A stretch of 64,000 nucleotides of DNA from Saccharothrix tamanrassetensis (GCF_014203665.1 NZ_JACHJN010000016.1:1-64000); one strand, 5' to 3'; shown: positions 35,052-45,096, numbered from the stretch's first letter. Notes: generated from the letters alone by a model not told the origin. A program made the numbers and translations.

Positions 35052-36746
35052 CTACCCCGGATGGCCACCGCGTCGCCGAACGCGCACCGATCTGGTCAAC
35101 CGTCCCAAGTGGACCGTCAATGTGGTCGACCCGTCGCCCAATCGGCCGGCAACGGTCAAGGCGTAGATCGCGGACGCCACCACATCCGTGACGACCGGCG
35201 GGTGCTTGGTTTCGGTGAGCGCGTCGTACACCTGGAACCTGCCCGTGCGACCCCGTACGACAAAGACGTTCGAAGCCGCCGCGACGGTGGCACCGGGGTT
35301 GGCTTCGAGTGCGGCTCGTCCCCACGACACCACGTCATGCACCTCCGAGGACAGCAGAACGGCAGCGCTTTCCCGCAACGCTGTGTCCAAGACGTCCTCT
35401 TCGACCGCCAAGTGGTGGTCACGTCCTGCGGTGTCGAGCCAGACAGGTTCGGCGAGCGGGGCGGGAAAGCGTTCCAGCACCACGGCCGTCCCGGCGGAGA
35501 TGCCGGTGACCACCCGGTAGGCGGACACATGCCTGACCTCCGGTACCGGATCATCCACTGGACGCACGGCCGACCGCACGTCGCCGATCGGTAACGACAT
35601 GGTGCGGTACAACAGATCGCCGAGCGCCTGTGAGCCTTGCCCGCGCAGCGCGAAGGCCCGGTCGACGATCGGCTCGTAGGTCGTCTGGTCATGCCCGGCG
35701 ATCGCGGCATCGACCTGCCCGCGCAGATTCCCCGCCCGGTCTAGCCACTCCGCGTGCTTGGCCAGCGCCGCTATCGGTGTACCCGGCACGATCTCGTCGT
35801 CGTGGAACGCGCCGAGCAGTAGCGGCACGCCCAACGCCGCCCCGTAGAGGCTGATCGAGCCGTGATCGGAGATCAGCAGGTCCGCCGACACCAGCGTCGC
35901 GTGCCAACCCTCGTGTGGCGGCACGAGTAGCACACCCGCTTCACGTGCCGAGTGCAGCCAGCCCCGCACCTGGTAGGGACTGTGCCCGAACCACACACTG
36001 GGGTGCAGGACGACAGCCACCTTGTACTCGTCCCGAGGCAGCGAGGAGAGCAGCCTGGCGGCCAACCCCAGCTCGCTCGCGATCATCGAACGCCGCCCCC
36101 ACGTCGAGTTGAGCACGACCAGCCGCTGGTGGCCGTCGACTCCCAGCGCGCGCCGGTAGCGCCGCCGATGGGGAACGCTGACCAGCAGGCGGTCCAGGCA
36201 GACGTCACCCGTCACCACCGCGCGCGGCAGCGCCTCCGGGCAGCTCGCTGCCAGGCGGTGCAACTCCTCTTCGTGGGACAACACGATCGCCGCTGGCACG
36301 ACTCGCCCGTCACGGACGAGTTGGTCGGATCTGAAGCCGGAGACCGACATCGGATCGCCGATCCCGTTCTTGATGTACTTGCCGCGCCCGACGCCGTGCG
36401 GCAGGACGACGACAGGTGCGTCCAACAGGTGAAGATCACCCGCTTCGCTGGCGGCGATGGCCAGGTCGAACCGCATGCCGACGGCTTGCTCCCAAGGCAC
36501 CAGCCGGCCGCCCAAGGACCGCACGAAGTCGACCACCCCGTCGTTGAACGCCGAGCTGCGCTCGTGGGTGAAGACCACTTGGATCCGCGGATCGTGGCGG
36601 ATGAGGCTCAACACGTCGAGCAGCCGGGTCGTCGTCGTCACCGTCCGGGTGACGACCAAGACCGTGCGCTCGAAGCCCACCGTGATCCACCGATCGGCAT
36701 CCGACCCCACGGGCACCCGAACCGGCGGATCAGCCGACACGGCCAC
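35052..36746 (-). CDS. GT-B-fold CDP-glycerol glycerophosphotransferase-like protein
   Basis: The 564-residue protein resembles enzymes of the TagF/CDP-glycerophosphotransferase type. PVVVLPHGVGRGKYIKNG is a nucleotide-binding-like loop. VVLNSTWGRRSM opens the second Rossmann half, AVVLHPSVWFGHSP follows, and SADLLISDHGSISLYGAALGVPLLL is the C-terminal donor site. A further C-terminal region (about 390-564) has no match I recognise. Actinobacterial relatives are often poorly named. A wall-polymer role is possible but not shown by the context. Confidence 0.6.
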   Translation of the reverse strand: MAVSADPPVRVPVGSDADRWITVGFERTVLVVTRTVTTTTRLLDVLSLIRHDPRIQVVFTHERSSAFNDGVVDFVRSLGGRLVPWEQAVGMRFDLAIAASEAGDLHLLDAPVVVLPHGVGRGKYIKNGIGDPMSVSGFRSDQLVRDGRVVPAAIVLSHEEELHRLAASCPEALPRAVVTGDVCLDRLLVSVPHRRRYRRALGVDGHQRLVVLNSTWGRRSMIASELGLAARLLSSLPRDEYKVAVVLHPSVWFGHSPYQVRGWLHSAREAGVLLVPPHEGWHATLVSADLLISDHGSISLYGAALGVPLLLGAFHDDEIVPGTPIAALAKHAEWLDRAGNLRGQVDAAIAGHDQTTYEPIVDRAFALRGQGSQALGDLLYRTMSLPIGDVRSAVRPVDDPVPEVRHVSAYRVVTGISAGTAVVLERFPAPLAEPVWLDTAGRDHHLAVEEDVLDTALRESAAVLLSSEVHDVVSWGRAALEANPGATVAAASNVFVVRGRTGRFQVYDALTETKHPPVVTDVVASAIYALTVAGRLGDGSTTLTVHLGRLTRSVRVRRRGGHPG

Positions 36747-36882
36747 CGCCTACTCGCCTTGTCGCACGACCACCAGCCGTCCGGGCGTGGCGCGATGGTC
36801 GAGAACGGGGCACGAGGTCGGATCCTAACCGGTCCGCCCCGCCGCTCCTTGCGTGAAGAAGAGGGAGCAGTCGTCTGCCAGT

Positions 36883-36920
36883 CGTCTGCCGGAGACGGAG
36901 ATGAGCGGCACCGGCAGACG
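36883..36920 (-). terminator. Hairpin terminator after the DUF4394 gene
   Basis: cgtctgccgg (36883-36892) pairs with ccggcagacg (36911-36920), 16 bp past the minus-strand stop codon. A tandem gtcgtctgcc repeat adjoins it. Confidence 0.55.
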
Positions 36921-36935
36921 GAACGGCGAAACGCG

Positions 36936-37739
36936 TCAGGACGTGAAGGCGAGGCCGACGATGTTGCCGGGAGCCAGGCCGGCGAGGGTCGCGCGACCGG
37001 TGTCGAGGTTGACGCGGTAGAGCTTCGGGCCGGACGCCGCCAGGGCGTGCCCGCTGGGCGAGATGTCGAATCCGTTGGTGGCGCCCAAACGGGTGCCGAG
37101 CGGGCCGACGGGGAACAGTTGGCCGGTGTTGGGCGAGACGACCGGTGTGACGCCGGTGCGGGTGCCCTGGGTGGACAGGGTGTTGTTGCGGGAGTCGATC
37201 ACGTAGAGCGTGGTGGAGGTGGCGCCGGCGACGCTGTTGGTGTAGCCGGCCGCCGCGACCTTCGGCGCTTCGCCGCCGCTCGGGTAGGCGAGGGTGCCGT
37301 CGGTGGCCGCCACCGCCCCCGTGTCGGGGTGAAGGCGGAGGTTCTGCCCTTCGGAGGTGACCAGGCGGATGCGGTCCACGGTCGGGTTGAAGTCGAAGCC
37401 GATCGCACGCCCGTTGAGGGTGACCGGCGCGCCGATGCCCGTGGCCTTCCCGGTACGCGGGTCGACGGTGTAGAGCCTGCCGGACTTGCCGACGCCGTAG
37501 AGCGCGCCGGTGGCGGGACGCACGTCGATGCCGACCAGCCGGTCGTGCTTGTCCAGGCCGCGGACGCGGACGCGGTGTCCCAGCAGCGGCAGCGCCGTGC
37601 TGCCGGTGGTGAGCGTGCCGTCCTCGGTGAGCAGGTGCACTTCGGCCCTGCCTCCCGTGGCGCCCGCGGTCCCGGGTGCGGCGATCGCCGCGGCTAGTGC
37701 GGCGGCTGCCGCCAGCACTGCCATGCGGGTGATGCGCAT
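36936..37739 (-). CDS. Secreted DUF4394 protein
   Basis: This 267-residue protein has a clear signal peptide (MRITRMAVLAAAAALAAAIAA, cleavage near A-G-A). DUF4394 repeats follow: LLGHRVRVRGLDKHDRLVGIDVRPATGALYGVG, GFDFNPTVDRIRLVTSEGQNLRLHPDTG, TLYVIDSRNNTLSTQG and NGFDISPSGHALA. It looks like a beta-propeller and is predicted extracellular. AGGAGG lies 7 nt before ATG 37739. It is divergent from an ECF sigma factor and probably belongs to its regulon, a common pairing for this family. Confidence 0.85.
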   Translation of the reverse strand: MRITRMAVLAAAAALAAAIAAPGTAGATGGRAEVHLLTEDGTLTTGSTALPLLGHRVRVRGLDKHDRLVGIDVRPATGALYGVGKSGRLYTVDPRTGKATGIGAPVTLNGRAIGFDFNPTVDRIRLVTSEGQNLRLHPDTGAVAATDGTLAYPSGGEAPKVAAAGYTNSVAGATSTTLYVIDSRNNTLSTQGTRTGVTPVVSPNTGQLFPVGPLGTRLGATNGFDISPSGHALAASGPKLYRVNLDTGRATLAGLAPGNIVGLAFTS

Positions 37740-37797
37740 GAGAAGTCCTCCTGAGGTCGGTGTCGGCTGTGTGTACGCACACCGATCGCGTTGTGTT

Positions 37798-37826
37798 GAA
37801 CGCAAACCGATCTGGATCGCCGTTCC
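37798..37826. promoter_or_regulatory. Candidate bidirectional ECF-type promoter
   Basis: GAAC (37798-37801) and CGTT (37821-37824) on the plus strand, and GGAAC (37822-37826) and CGTT on the minus strand, form a symmetric -35/-10-like pair. It lies in the 122-bp gap between the DUF4394 gene and the sigma gene, so the sigma factor could drive both. The inner spacing of about 19 nt is slightly long for an ECF promoter. Confidence 0.35.
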
Positions 37827-37861
37827 ACGCGTACGTACAGGGGGAGCGGGAGAGGGCGGAC

Positions 37862-38380
37862 ATGGGAATCACCGGTCGGAGGTTCGACCTCGGTGCCGAG
37901 CAAGGCATCCGCGAGGCGTACGCCGCGCACGGCGGTGAGCTGTACCGGTACGCGTTGCGGTCACTGCGCGACGACGGCGCCGCGCAAGACGTGGTGCAGG
38001 AGGTGTTCCTGCGCGCCTGGAAGTCGGCCCGCAAGTACGACCCCCGCCTGGCCAGCCTGAGGGTGTGGCTGTTCGCGATCGCCCGCAACGCCATCATCGA
38101 CCACGTCCGGCGCGACCGGCGGCCGGACCCGGTGGCGACGATGCCCGCGGTCGACGCCGGGTTCGCCGACGAGGCGCTGGACCGGTGGCTGGTGGAGGAG
38201 GCGCTGTCGCGGCTCAGCGCGGACCACCGCGCCGCACTGGTGGAGACGTACCTGCGGGGCAGGTCTTATCGTGAGGTCGCTGCCGAACTGGGCATTCCCC
38301 AGGCCACCTTGCGCAGCCGCGTGTACTTCGGTCTGCGCGCGTTGCGGCTGGCGATGGACGAGATGGGGGTGCGGCCATGA
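37862..38380 (+). CDS. ECF RNA polymerase sigma factor
   Basis: The 172-residue protein has sigma region 2 (YRYALRSLRDDGAAQDVVQEVFLRAWKSA and LRVWLFAIARNAIIDHVRRDRR) and region 4 (LSADHRAALVETYLRGRSYREVAAELGIPQATLRSRVYFGLRAL). The stop overlaps the ATG of an anti-sigma gene, the usual arrangement. ATG 37862 follows GGGCGGAC and is the start fitting the family length. Confidence 0.9.
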   Translation: MGITGRRFDLGAEQGIREAYAAHGGELYRYALRSLRDDGAAQDVVQEVFLRAWKSARKYDPRLASLRVWLFAIARNAIIDHVRRDRRPDPVATMPAVDAGFADEALDRWLVEEALSRLSADHRAALVETYLRGRSYREVAAELGIPQATLRSRVYFGLRALRLAMDEMGVRP

Positions 38381-39012
38381 TCAACGACCCGTACCGCCGG
38401 GACCTGGGCGCGTTCGTGCTGGGCCAGTTGCCCCCGGAAGAGGAGACCGCGGTCCGTGCCCACGTGGACGGCTGCCCCGAGTGCCGCGCCGAGGTGGCCG
38501 AGCTTCGTCCGGTCGCGCTGCGACTGCGCGACGTCGACCCCGGCCGGCTGGACCACGAGATCCCGGTACCGCCGCTGCTGGGCGAACTGGTGCTGGAACG
38601 GGTGCGCGGTGAACGCCGCCGCGTTCCCCGGTGGGCCGTCCTGGGCGCTGCCGCCGCGCTGATCGCCGTAGTCGCAGGAGGGTTGGGCTGGTACCTGGGG
38701 AAGCCGTCGATCCCGCTGGAGCCGGTCCCGCTGGCCCAGACCGCGCCCGGTGTGCAGGCCGACGCCGCGCTCGTCCCGCACACGTGGGGTGTGGAGATCA
38801 AGTTGACCGCCAGCGGTCTGGCTCCGGGTGAGTCCTACCGCGTCATGATCAGCGATCGCCGAGGTCGTGACGTGTCGGCGGGCTCGTTCGTCGGCACCGG
38901 TTCGGCGCGGATGCGGTGCAACCTCAACAGTTCCGTGCTGCGGGAGGACGCCACCGGGTTCACCGTGCTCGATCCGGCGGGGAACGTGGTGCTCTTCGCC
39001 CGTTTCCCTTGA
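38377..39012 (+). CDS. Membrane anti-sigma factor with zinc-binding HC2 motif
   Basis: This 211-residue protein has the zinc anti-sigma motif HVDGCPECR (H-x3-C-x2-C) near residues 28-36, one membrane helix (about 86-106, WAVLGAAAALIAVVAGGLGWY) and an extracytoplasmic domain ending FTVLDPAGNVVLFARFP. ATG overlaps the sigma stop (ATGA). It should hold the sigma factor inactive until an envelope signal; the signal is unknown. Confidence 0.88.
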   Translation: MINDPYRRDLGAFVLGQLPPEEETAVRAHVDGCPECRAEVAELRPVALRLRDVDPGRLDHEIPVPPLLGELVLERVRGERRRVPRWAVLGAAAALIAVVAGGLGWYLGKPSIPLEPVPLAQTAPGVQADAALVPHTWGVEIKLTASGLAPGESYRVMISDRRGRDVSAGSFVGTGSARMRCNLNSSVLREDATGFTVLDPAGNVVLFARFP

Positions 39013-39071
39013 CTGCCGACTACGACCACAGGTGACGGCAGCCGGGTACTGCTGGTGGCCGCCGCCGTCGA

Positions 39072-39443
39072 TCAGGGCGATTCGACCGCGCGGGGTGCCG
39101 TGGGCGGAGGCCCGTCATCGGAGGCGTAGCTGATCTCTATCAGGGTGTCGGTGTTCGCGATGCGCAGCAGCCGACCCAGCCGGTCGGGCACGCCGGTCAG
39201 CGCGAGGCTGCCGCCGACGGCCCGGGTCTGCAGCCACACGTCGATGACCGCGCTCAACCCCGACGAGTCGCAGAACGACACCCCGGACATGTCCAGCACC
39301 AGCCGGGTGCACCCGCCGTCGATCTCGGCCTTCGCCTGGTCGCGAAGGGTCTGGGAGGTGGTGGTGACGAGTTCGCCGGCGACGAGGATTTCGGTGTGGT
39401 TGCCGTCGAGGGGGCGGACGGTCAGGAGCAACGAGGTGGTCAT
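39072..39443 (-). CDS. STAS-domain anti-sigma-factor antagonist
   Basis: The 123-residue protein has a single STAS fold. TRLVLDMSGVSFCDSSGLSAVIDVW contains the phosphorylatable Ser in the DSSGL motif of SpoIIAA/RsbV-type antagonists, and TGVPDRLGRLLRIANTD follows. It would bind an RsbW-type kinase when unphosphorylated and free a SigB/SigF-type sigma factor. Neither partner is adjacent. Confidence 0.88.
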   Translation of the reverse strand: MTTSLLLTVRPLDGNHTEILVAGELVTTTSQTLRDQAKAEIDGGCTRLVLDMSGVSFCDSSGLSAVIDVWLQTRAVGGSLALTGVPDRLGRLLRIANTDTLIEISYASDDGPPPTAPRAVESP

Positions 39444-39956
39444 GGGCTTGGGCGCTCCGAGGTTGCCGTGGAAGAGCCGTGATCAAGGATCGCACCGGTG
39501 CCGCCCGAGAGCACGTCGAGCGCCTTCGCGCTCACGCCGCCCTGCCGGACACCGCCGAGTGCAGAACGTGCCGACCGTGTGGCCGACCGCGACCTGCGCC
39601 GTCCGCTCGCTCGCCCACCATCCTCATCGGACGACCCCCTCCGCAGCCCCTCTGACGCCGAACCATCCCCACACCACGCTTGTCTCACCACTGGCTTCCC
39701 GCTCCAGCCGCGTACCCGCCCTCGGCCAACCCCACTCACTCGTCCAAGCCTCCACACCACCCGTTCCAGCGTTCTCCCTTGAGTCCGACCACACCGACAG
39801 TGGCCGGCATAACACCGCCAACGCCCAGAACACCCGGCTCGCCATCGCCGACCGGCAGCTCCATTCACGCGCTGTTGGCCATCGCTATGATCATGGCCAC
39901 CGGAATGGCCGTCCTGCCGAGCACAGGACGCCGGATGGAAACTGGGGGAGCCTGTC
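39444..39956. other. 513-bp intergenic region with strong C-over-G strand skew
   Basis: No credible gene. From about 39560 to 39860 the plus strand is rich in C and poor in G, unlike the genes around it. At the end are the palindromic tggccat/atggcca arms (about 39878-39900), TATGAT (about 39890) and a GGGGGAG ribosome site for the next gene. Confidence 0.4.
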
Positions 39957-40511
39957 GTGACGACAGCACTGATCGTCGGAGATATCCAGCGGGGCATCAC
40001 GACCGACTACCCGTTCGCCAGGCGAGTCATACCGCCGCTCACCGAACTCCTCCCGCGCGCCCGTGCGGCCGGTGTCCTCGTCGTGTTCGTGCACTTCGCC
40101 GTCCGGGCCAACGGGGTCGACCTGCCGCCGGGCAACGAACTGTTCAGGACGTTCTACGAGGCGGGGGACACCTTCCACGAGGGATCGGCCGGAACCGGGA
40201 TCGCGCTGCCGGTCGCCGACGAGGACGTCGTCGTGGTGAAACGCCGCGCCAGCGCGTTCGCAGGCACAGACCTCGACCTCGTGCTCCGCGCGCGCGGCGT
40301 GAGCAGTCTCGCGATCGCCGGAGTCGCGACCAGCGCAATGGTGGCCGCGACGTGCTACGACGCGGCCGACCGCGGCTACCAGGTGACCGTGCTGCGTGAC
40401 GGTTGCGCCGACGGTGATGAGGCAATGCACGACTTCTTCATGGACGCCGTCTTCCCCAGCCGGGGATTCGAGGTCGTGCCCTGCGCCGGTTGGCATGGAG
40501 AGCGACGCTGA
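39957..40511 (+). CDS. Isochorismatase-family (cysteine hydrolase fold) protein lacking the usual Cys
   Basis: This 184-residue protein opens MTTALIVGDIQRGIT, with the catalytic Asp of DIQ, and has VVVKRRASAFAGTDLDLVLRARGV with the conserved Lys. At the nucleophile position the family reads G-x-x-T-x-x-C-V; here it is GVATSAMVAAT, so Met replaces Cys. A Cys lies four residues later (ATCYDAADRGY). A known subgroup also lacks the Cys, so it may be non-hydrolytic or use another mechanism. GTG 39957 follows GGGGGAGCC. Confidence 0.78.
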   Translation: MTTALIVGDIQRGITTDYPFARRVIPPLTELLPRARAAGVLVVFVHFAVRANGVDLPPGNELFRTFYEAGDTFHEGSAGTGIALPVADEDVVVVKRRASAFAGTDLDLVLRARGVSSLAIAGVATSAMVAATCYDAADRGYQVTVLRDGCADGDEAMHDFFMDAVFPSRGFEVVPCAGWHGERR

Positions 40512-40604
40512 CCCGGCCGACAACCGCCCGTTAACCCATGCTGGTGTGCACCAAACCCGGCCGCTCGATCCCACGACGACCAACAACGGGCAGTGCGCGT
40601 GATC

Positions 40605-41108
40605 TCATCGGTCCACGGCCCGGCGTGCGGCGGTCCGCAGGATGATCGCGAGCCGGGGTGCGGCAATCAGGATGATCGTGAGTAGCTCGGTCCACCGCCG
40701 GGCACGAGGTGTCCCGGCTGCGCGCAGGTCCAGCATCCATGCCGTCCACTCCTCCTGGTACTCATCCCTGGCATGGGCCGGGAGCAGGCGGCTCGCACCC
40801 ACAATGGAGCGGCAGGACCGCAGGGAATGTTTCCCGGTACCGGTTGTGACGCCCTCCGCCCTGCGTGGGTACCGAGACCCGATGGCGAGGGCGACGGCGG
40901 TGACGCTGCCGACGAAGACGACGACGGGGCCGCTACCGACGACGGTGAGGAAGGCGACGGCGATGGCGGCGATGGCGGCAACGGCGGCGGTGGCCACGGC
41001 GATGGTGATGATGGCGGCGGTGACCGCGGTGGCACAGGCGACGGCGTCGGTGACAGCGACGGCTGCGGAGGCGAGCGTCTCGCGGCTGCATCGCATCTTG
41101 TACGACAT
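40605..41108 (-). CDS. Membrane protein of a PadR operon, low-complexity N-terminus
   Basis: The 167-residue protein has a long Ala/Val/Ile/Thr-rich N-terminal half with two or three membrane helices. It is encoded by imperfect trinucleotide-like repeats (about 40930-41070). A middle segment RLLPAHARDEYQEEWTAWMLDL and a last helix LLTIILIAAPRLAIIL follow. The middle part resembles small actinobacterial membrane proteins found behind PadR regulators. It begins 14 bp after the PadR stop, so it is co-transcribed. Function unknown. Confidence 0.6.
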   Translation of the reverse strand: MSYKMRCSRETLASAAVAVTDAVACATAVTAAIITIAVATAAVAAIAAIAVAFLTVVGSGPVVVFVGSVTAVALAIGSRYPRRAEGVTTGTGKHSLRSCRSIVGASRLLPAHARDEYQEEWTAWMLDLRAAGTPRARRWTELLTIILIAAPRLAIILRTAARRAVDR

Positions 41109-41122
41109 GGTGGTTTCTCCGG

Positions 41123-41452
41123 CTAGTGTCCGGGTCGGGGACGCAGCGCCGAGTGGCCGCCGGTCGTGGTCGTTTCGGCTCGTGTGACGGCTTGGTAGGC
41201 GGTAGCGGCCCCGTGGCCGGTGAAGCGGTAGTAGCGGCGTCGGGGGCGGCCTTGGTCCTCGTGGTTGGCGGCGTCTTCCCAGAAGCTCTCGATCAGCCCG
41301 GCCTGCTGGAGGCGGTTGAGGATCGGATGCAGGGTGCCGGTCTTGAGTCCGCTCTGGCGGGCGATGTCGAGTCCGTAGCGCGGCACCGTCGGGTCTTCCA
41401 GCAGCACGCGCAGTACCGCGACCGTCTGCGGTGTCATCCGTGGCCCGGTCAT
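41123..41452 (-). CDS. PadR-family transcriptional regulator
   Basis: This 109-residue winged-helix regulator has PQTVAVLRVLLEDPTVPRYGLDIARQSGLKTGTLHPILNRL as helix-turn-helix region and GRPRRRYYRFTGHG as the wing. PadR proteins repress genes for export or membrane proteins in response to small molecules. The start ATG 41452 is 7 nt after TAGAGT on the minus strand. Two palindromes overlap or precede that -10 box, pointing to autorepression together with the downstream membrane gene. Confidence 0.88.
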   Translation of the reverse strand: MTGPRMTPQTVAVLRVLLEDPTVPRYGLDIARQSGLKTGTLHPILNRLQQAGLIESFWEDAANHEDQGRPRRRYYRFTGHGAATAYQAVTRAETTTTGGHSALRPRPGH

Positions 41453-41459
41453 GACACGT

Positions 41460-41497
41460 ACTCTACCTAGCTAGACATCGCTGCGCTACCTAGGTAG
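41460..41497 (-). promoter_or_regulatory. Leaderless promoter with twin PadR operators
   Basis: TAGAGT (41460-41465 on the minus strand) lies 7 nt before ATG 41452. The perfect 12-bp palindrome ctacctaggtag (41486-41497) and a near copy ctacctagctag (41463-41474) are spaced 23 bp centre to centre, about two helical turns, and the near copy overlaps the -10 box. Confidence 0.65.
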
Positions 41498-41688
41498 ACA
41501 AGCTTCTGAACAGGGATTATGTCACTGCTCGGCTGGGCCGTGGCCCGTGCCCCAACACAGCGCCCACGTCGCCGACGATCGTCACTTCCAGGTTGCCGGG
41601 GTCCGAGCGCGCTGCCGCACGGACGGGCGCACGCGGAGGACTCGGCGCGCCTGGCGCCGTAGCCGTCGTCGTGATCTGGTGGACCGCG

Positions 41689-41702
41689 GGGCCGATGGTC
41701 CA
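41689..41702. promoter_or_regulatory. DosR/DevR-box-like site before USP gene 1
   Basis: gggccgatggtcca matches 11 of 14 bases of the gggtcgaaggtccc site at 45378 and ends 69 bp before GTG 41771. The distance matches the other two sites. Confidence 0.45.
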
Positions 41703-41770
41703 GGCCTCGCGATACCGCCGGTCGGAGTCCGGTCGCCGGAGACCGCGTGGTGATGATCCGAGGAGGGGTT

Positions 41771-42199
41771 GTGGACAAGACGGTCGTGGTGGGCGTGGAC
41801 GGTTCACAGGTAAGCCGGAACGCGTTGCGCTGGGCGGTGGAGGACGCCGAACGGCGCGGGTGCGCGGTAGAGGCGATCCTGGCGTGGCACGTCGACTACG
41901 GCCTGGTCGCCGGCCCGATGTCGGCGACCGCCGCGGCGAGCGTGGACCGCGAGCGCGTGCGCGAGGCGTACCAGGCGGTGCTGGACGACGTCGTGCGCGA
42001 CGTGGACGGGAACGTCCGTCCGGTGCTGGCCGAGGGTGACGCGCGGGACGTGCTGGCCAAGGCGTCCGAGCACGCCGTACTGCTGGTGGTCGGAAGCCAC
42101 GGCGCAGGGCCGATCCGGGAGGCGCTGCTCGGTTCGGTCAGCTCCCACTGCGTGCACCACGCCGCGTGCCCGGTGGTCGTGGTCCGCGAGCCCAAGTAG
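41771..42199 (+). CDS. Universal stress protein (single USP domain)
   Basis: The 142-residue protein has VVVGVDGSQVSRNALRWAV at the start and LLVVGSHGAGPIREALLGSVSSHCVHHAACPVVVV at the end, the G-2x-G-9x-G-S ATP-binding motif of UspA-type proteins. AGGAGGGG precedes GTG 41771. It is close in sequence to the protein at 45468, sharing the GSVSS-CVHHA-CPVVV-REPK end, so they are duplicates. It opens the dormancy-like island. Confidence 0.88.
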   Translation: MDKTVVVGVDGSQVSRNALRWAVEDAERRGCAVEAILAWHVDYGLVAGPMSATAAASVDRERVREAYQAVLDDVVRDVDGNVRPVLAEGDARDVLAKASEHAVLLVVGSHGAGPIREALLGSVSSHCVHHAACPVVVVREPK

Positions 42200-42237
42200 C
42201 AGCGCAGGCTCCAAGTAGCGGCGCCGGCTCGCGGTGA

Positions 42238-43989
<1,752 letters not shown>

Positions 43990-44109
43990 CCCACTCCTGC
44001 CCACCCACGTCGCGGCGTTCAGGACCGGTGTGTGGAGTGCGCGGCGCTCGTCGGCACACGGCCGCGAGCGTCGTTCTGGCAGGGACGACAGCGGCGAAGC
44101 TCCCGGCCC

Positions 44110-45096
44110 TCAGCCCGGGCTGATCGAGTCCATCAGCAGGTCGCCGACCGAGCGGCGCGGCGCGGGCGGGACCGGCGAGCCGAATCCGATCCGCAGCACG
44201 GTCTGCGGGACGATCACGCCGCCGATCGCCCGACGCAATTCCTCGCGGACCGGGCGCACCTCGATCGCCTGGGACATGAACGACCCCGACATGCCGAGGC
44301 TCGTCGCCGTGAGCAGCACCCGTTGCAGCGCCTGCCCGGCCTGCAACTCCGCGAGGGGCCCTTCCTGGAACGAGCAGAGCACCACGACCAGCGGGTCGGA
44401 CTCGTAGTCCTTGCCGGGTGGGCGTTCCACGGCCTGGAAGTCGCGCAGCGCCCACTCGTCCTGGGGCGCCGGGCGGATTCCGCCCGAGGCGGGTGGGACA
44501 CCGTCGTCCGACCTAGGGCCGGTCCACTCGGCCAGTTCGGCGCGCACGGCGGGGTCCTCGCGCTGGATGCGGTGTGCTTTGGCCACGAGGCCCTGCAACC
44601 GGGCGCGTTCGCCGTGGTCGGTCACGACGTGCAACCAAGAGCGCTCCTGCTCGGCCGCCCGCACCAGCGCGTAGCGGTGTGCGGCCGGGATGGCGGCGTC
44701 GCGGAACGGTTTGCGGTTGGACCGCCTGATCGGGACCGCCCTGACCAGTTCCCTGGTCTCGTCGTCGGGATCGCGGTGCCCGCCTCGGCGGATCGTGGCC
44801 AGGGCCCCGGGAGCGTCCCCGCCGGGCACCAGGGTGACCAGTGGCCGGATGCCGCGGGCGCGAAGCGCGAGGCACAGGTTGAACAACGCGGCACCGCAGG
44901 CCAGCCGCAACTCCCGGTCCTCCGGATCGGTCGCCGGGAGTCGACGCGCGGGATCCGCGTGCAGTTCGATGCAGTCGCCCGCGAGGCGGAACCGCCACGG
45001 CTGGGTGTTGTGCACAGAGGGGGCGAGTGTCGCCACCGCGAGGACCTCGGCCACCTCGTGGCCGTCCAGCCCCAGTACCCCGGTCAGTCCTGTCAT
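44110..45096 (-). CDS. Acg-family nitroreductase-fold protein
   Basis: This 328-residue protein resembles Rv2032/Acg of Mycobacterium tuberculosis. It has two nitroreductase-like halves with VATLAPSVHNTQPWRFRL near the start, RRSNRKPFRD in the middle, LQAGQALQRVLLTATSLGMSGSFMSQAIEV and a C-terminal PQTVLRIGFG. Acg-type proteins are thought to bind and sequester FMN and are strongly DosR-induced. A DosR-box-like site lies 74 bp upstream of ATG 45096. Confidence 0.85.
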   Translation of the reverse strand: MTGLTGVLGLDGHEVAEVLAVATLAPSVHNTQPWRFRLAGDCIELHADPARRLPATDPEDRELRLACGAALFNLCLALRARGIRPLVTLVPGGDAPGALATIRRGGHRDPDDETRELVRAVPIRRSNRKPFRDAAIPAAHRYALVRAAEQERSWLHVVTDHGERARLQGLVAKAHRIQREDPAVRAELAEWTGPRSDDGVPPASGGIRPAPQDEWALRDFQAVERPPGKDYESDPLVVVLCSFQEGPLAELQAGQALQRVLLTATSLGMSGSFMSQAIEVRPVREELRRAIGGVIVPQTVLRIGFGSPVPPAPRRSVGDLLMDSISPG

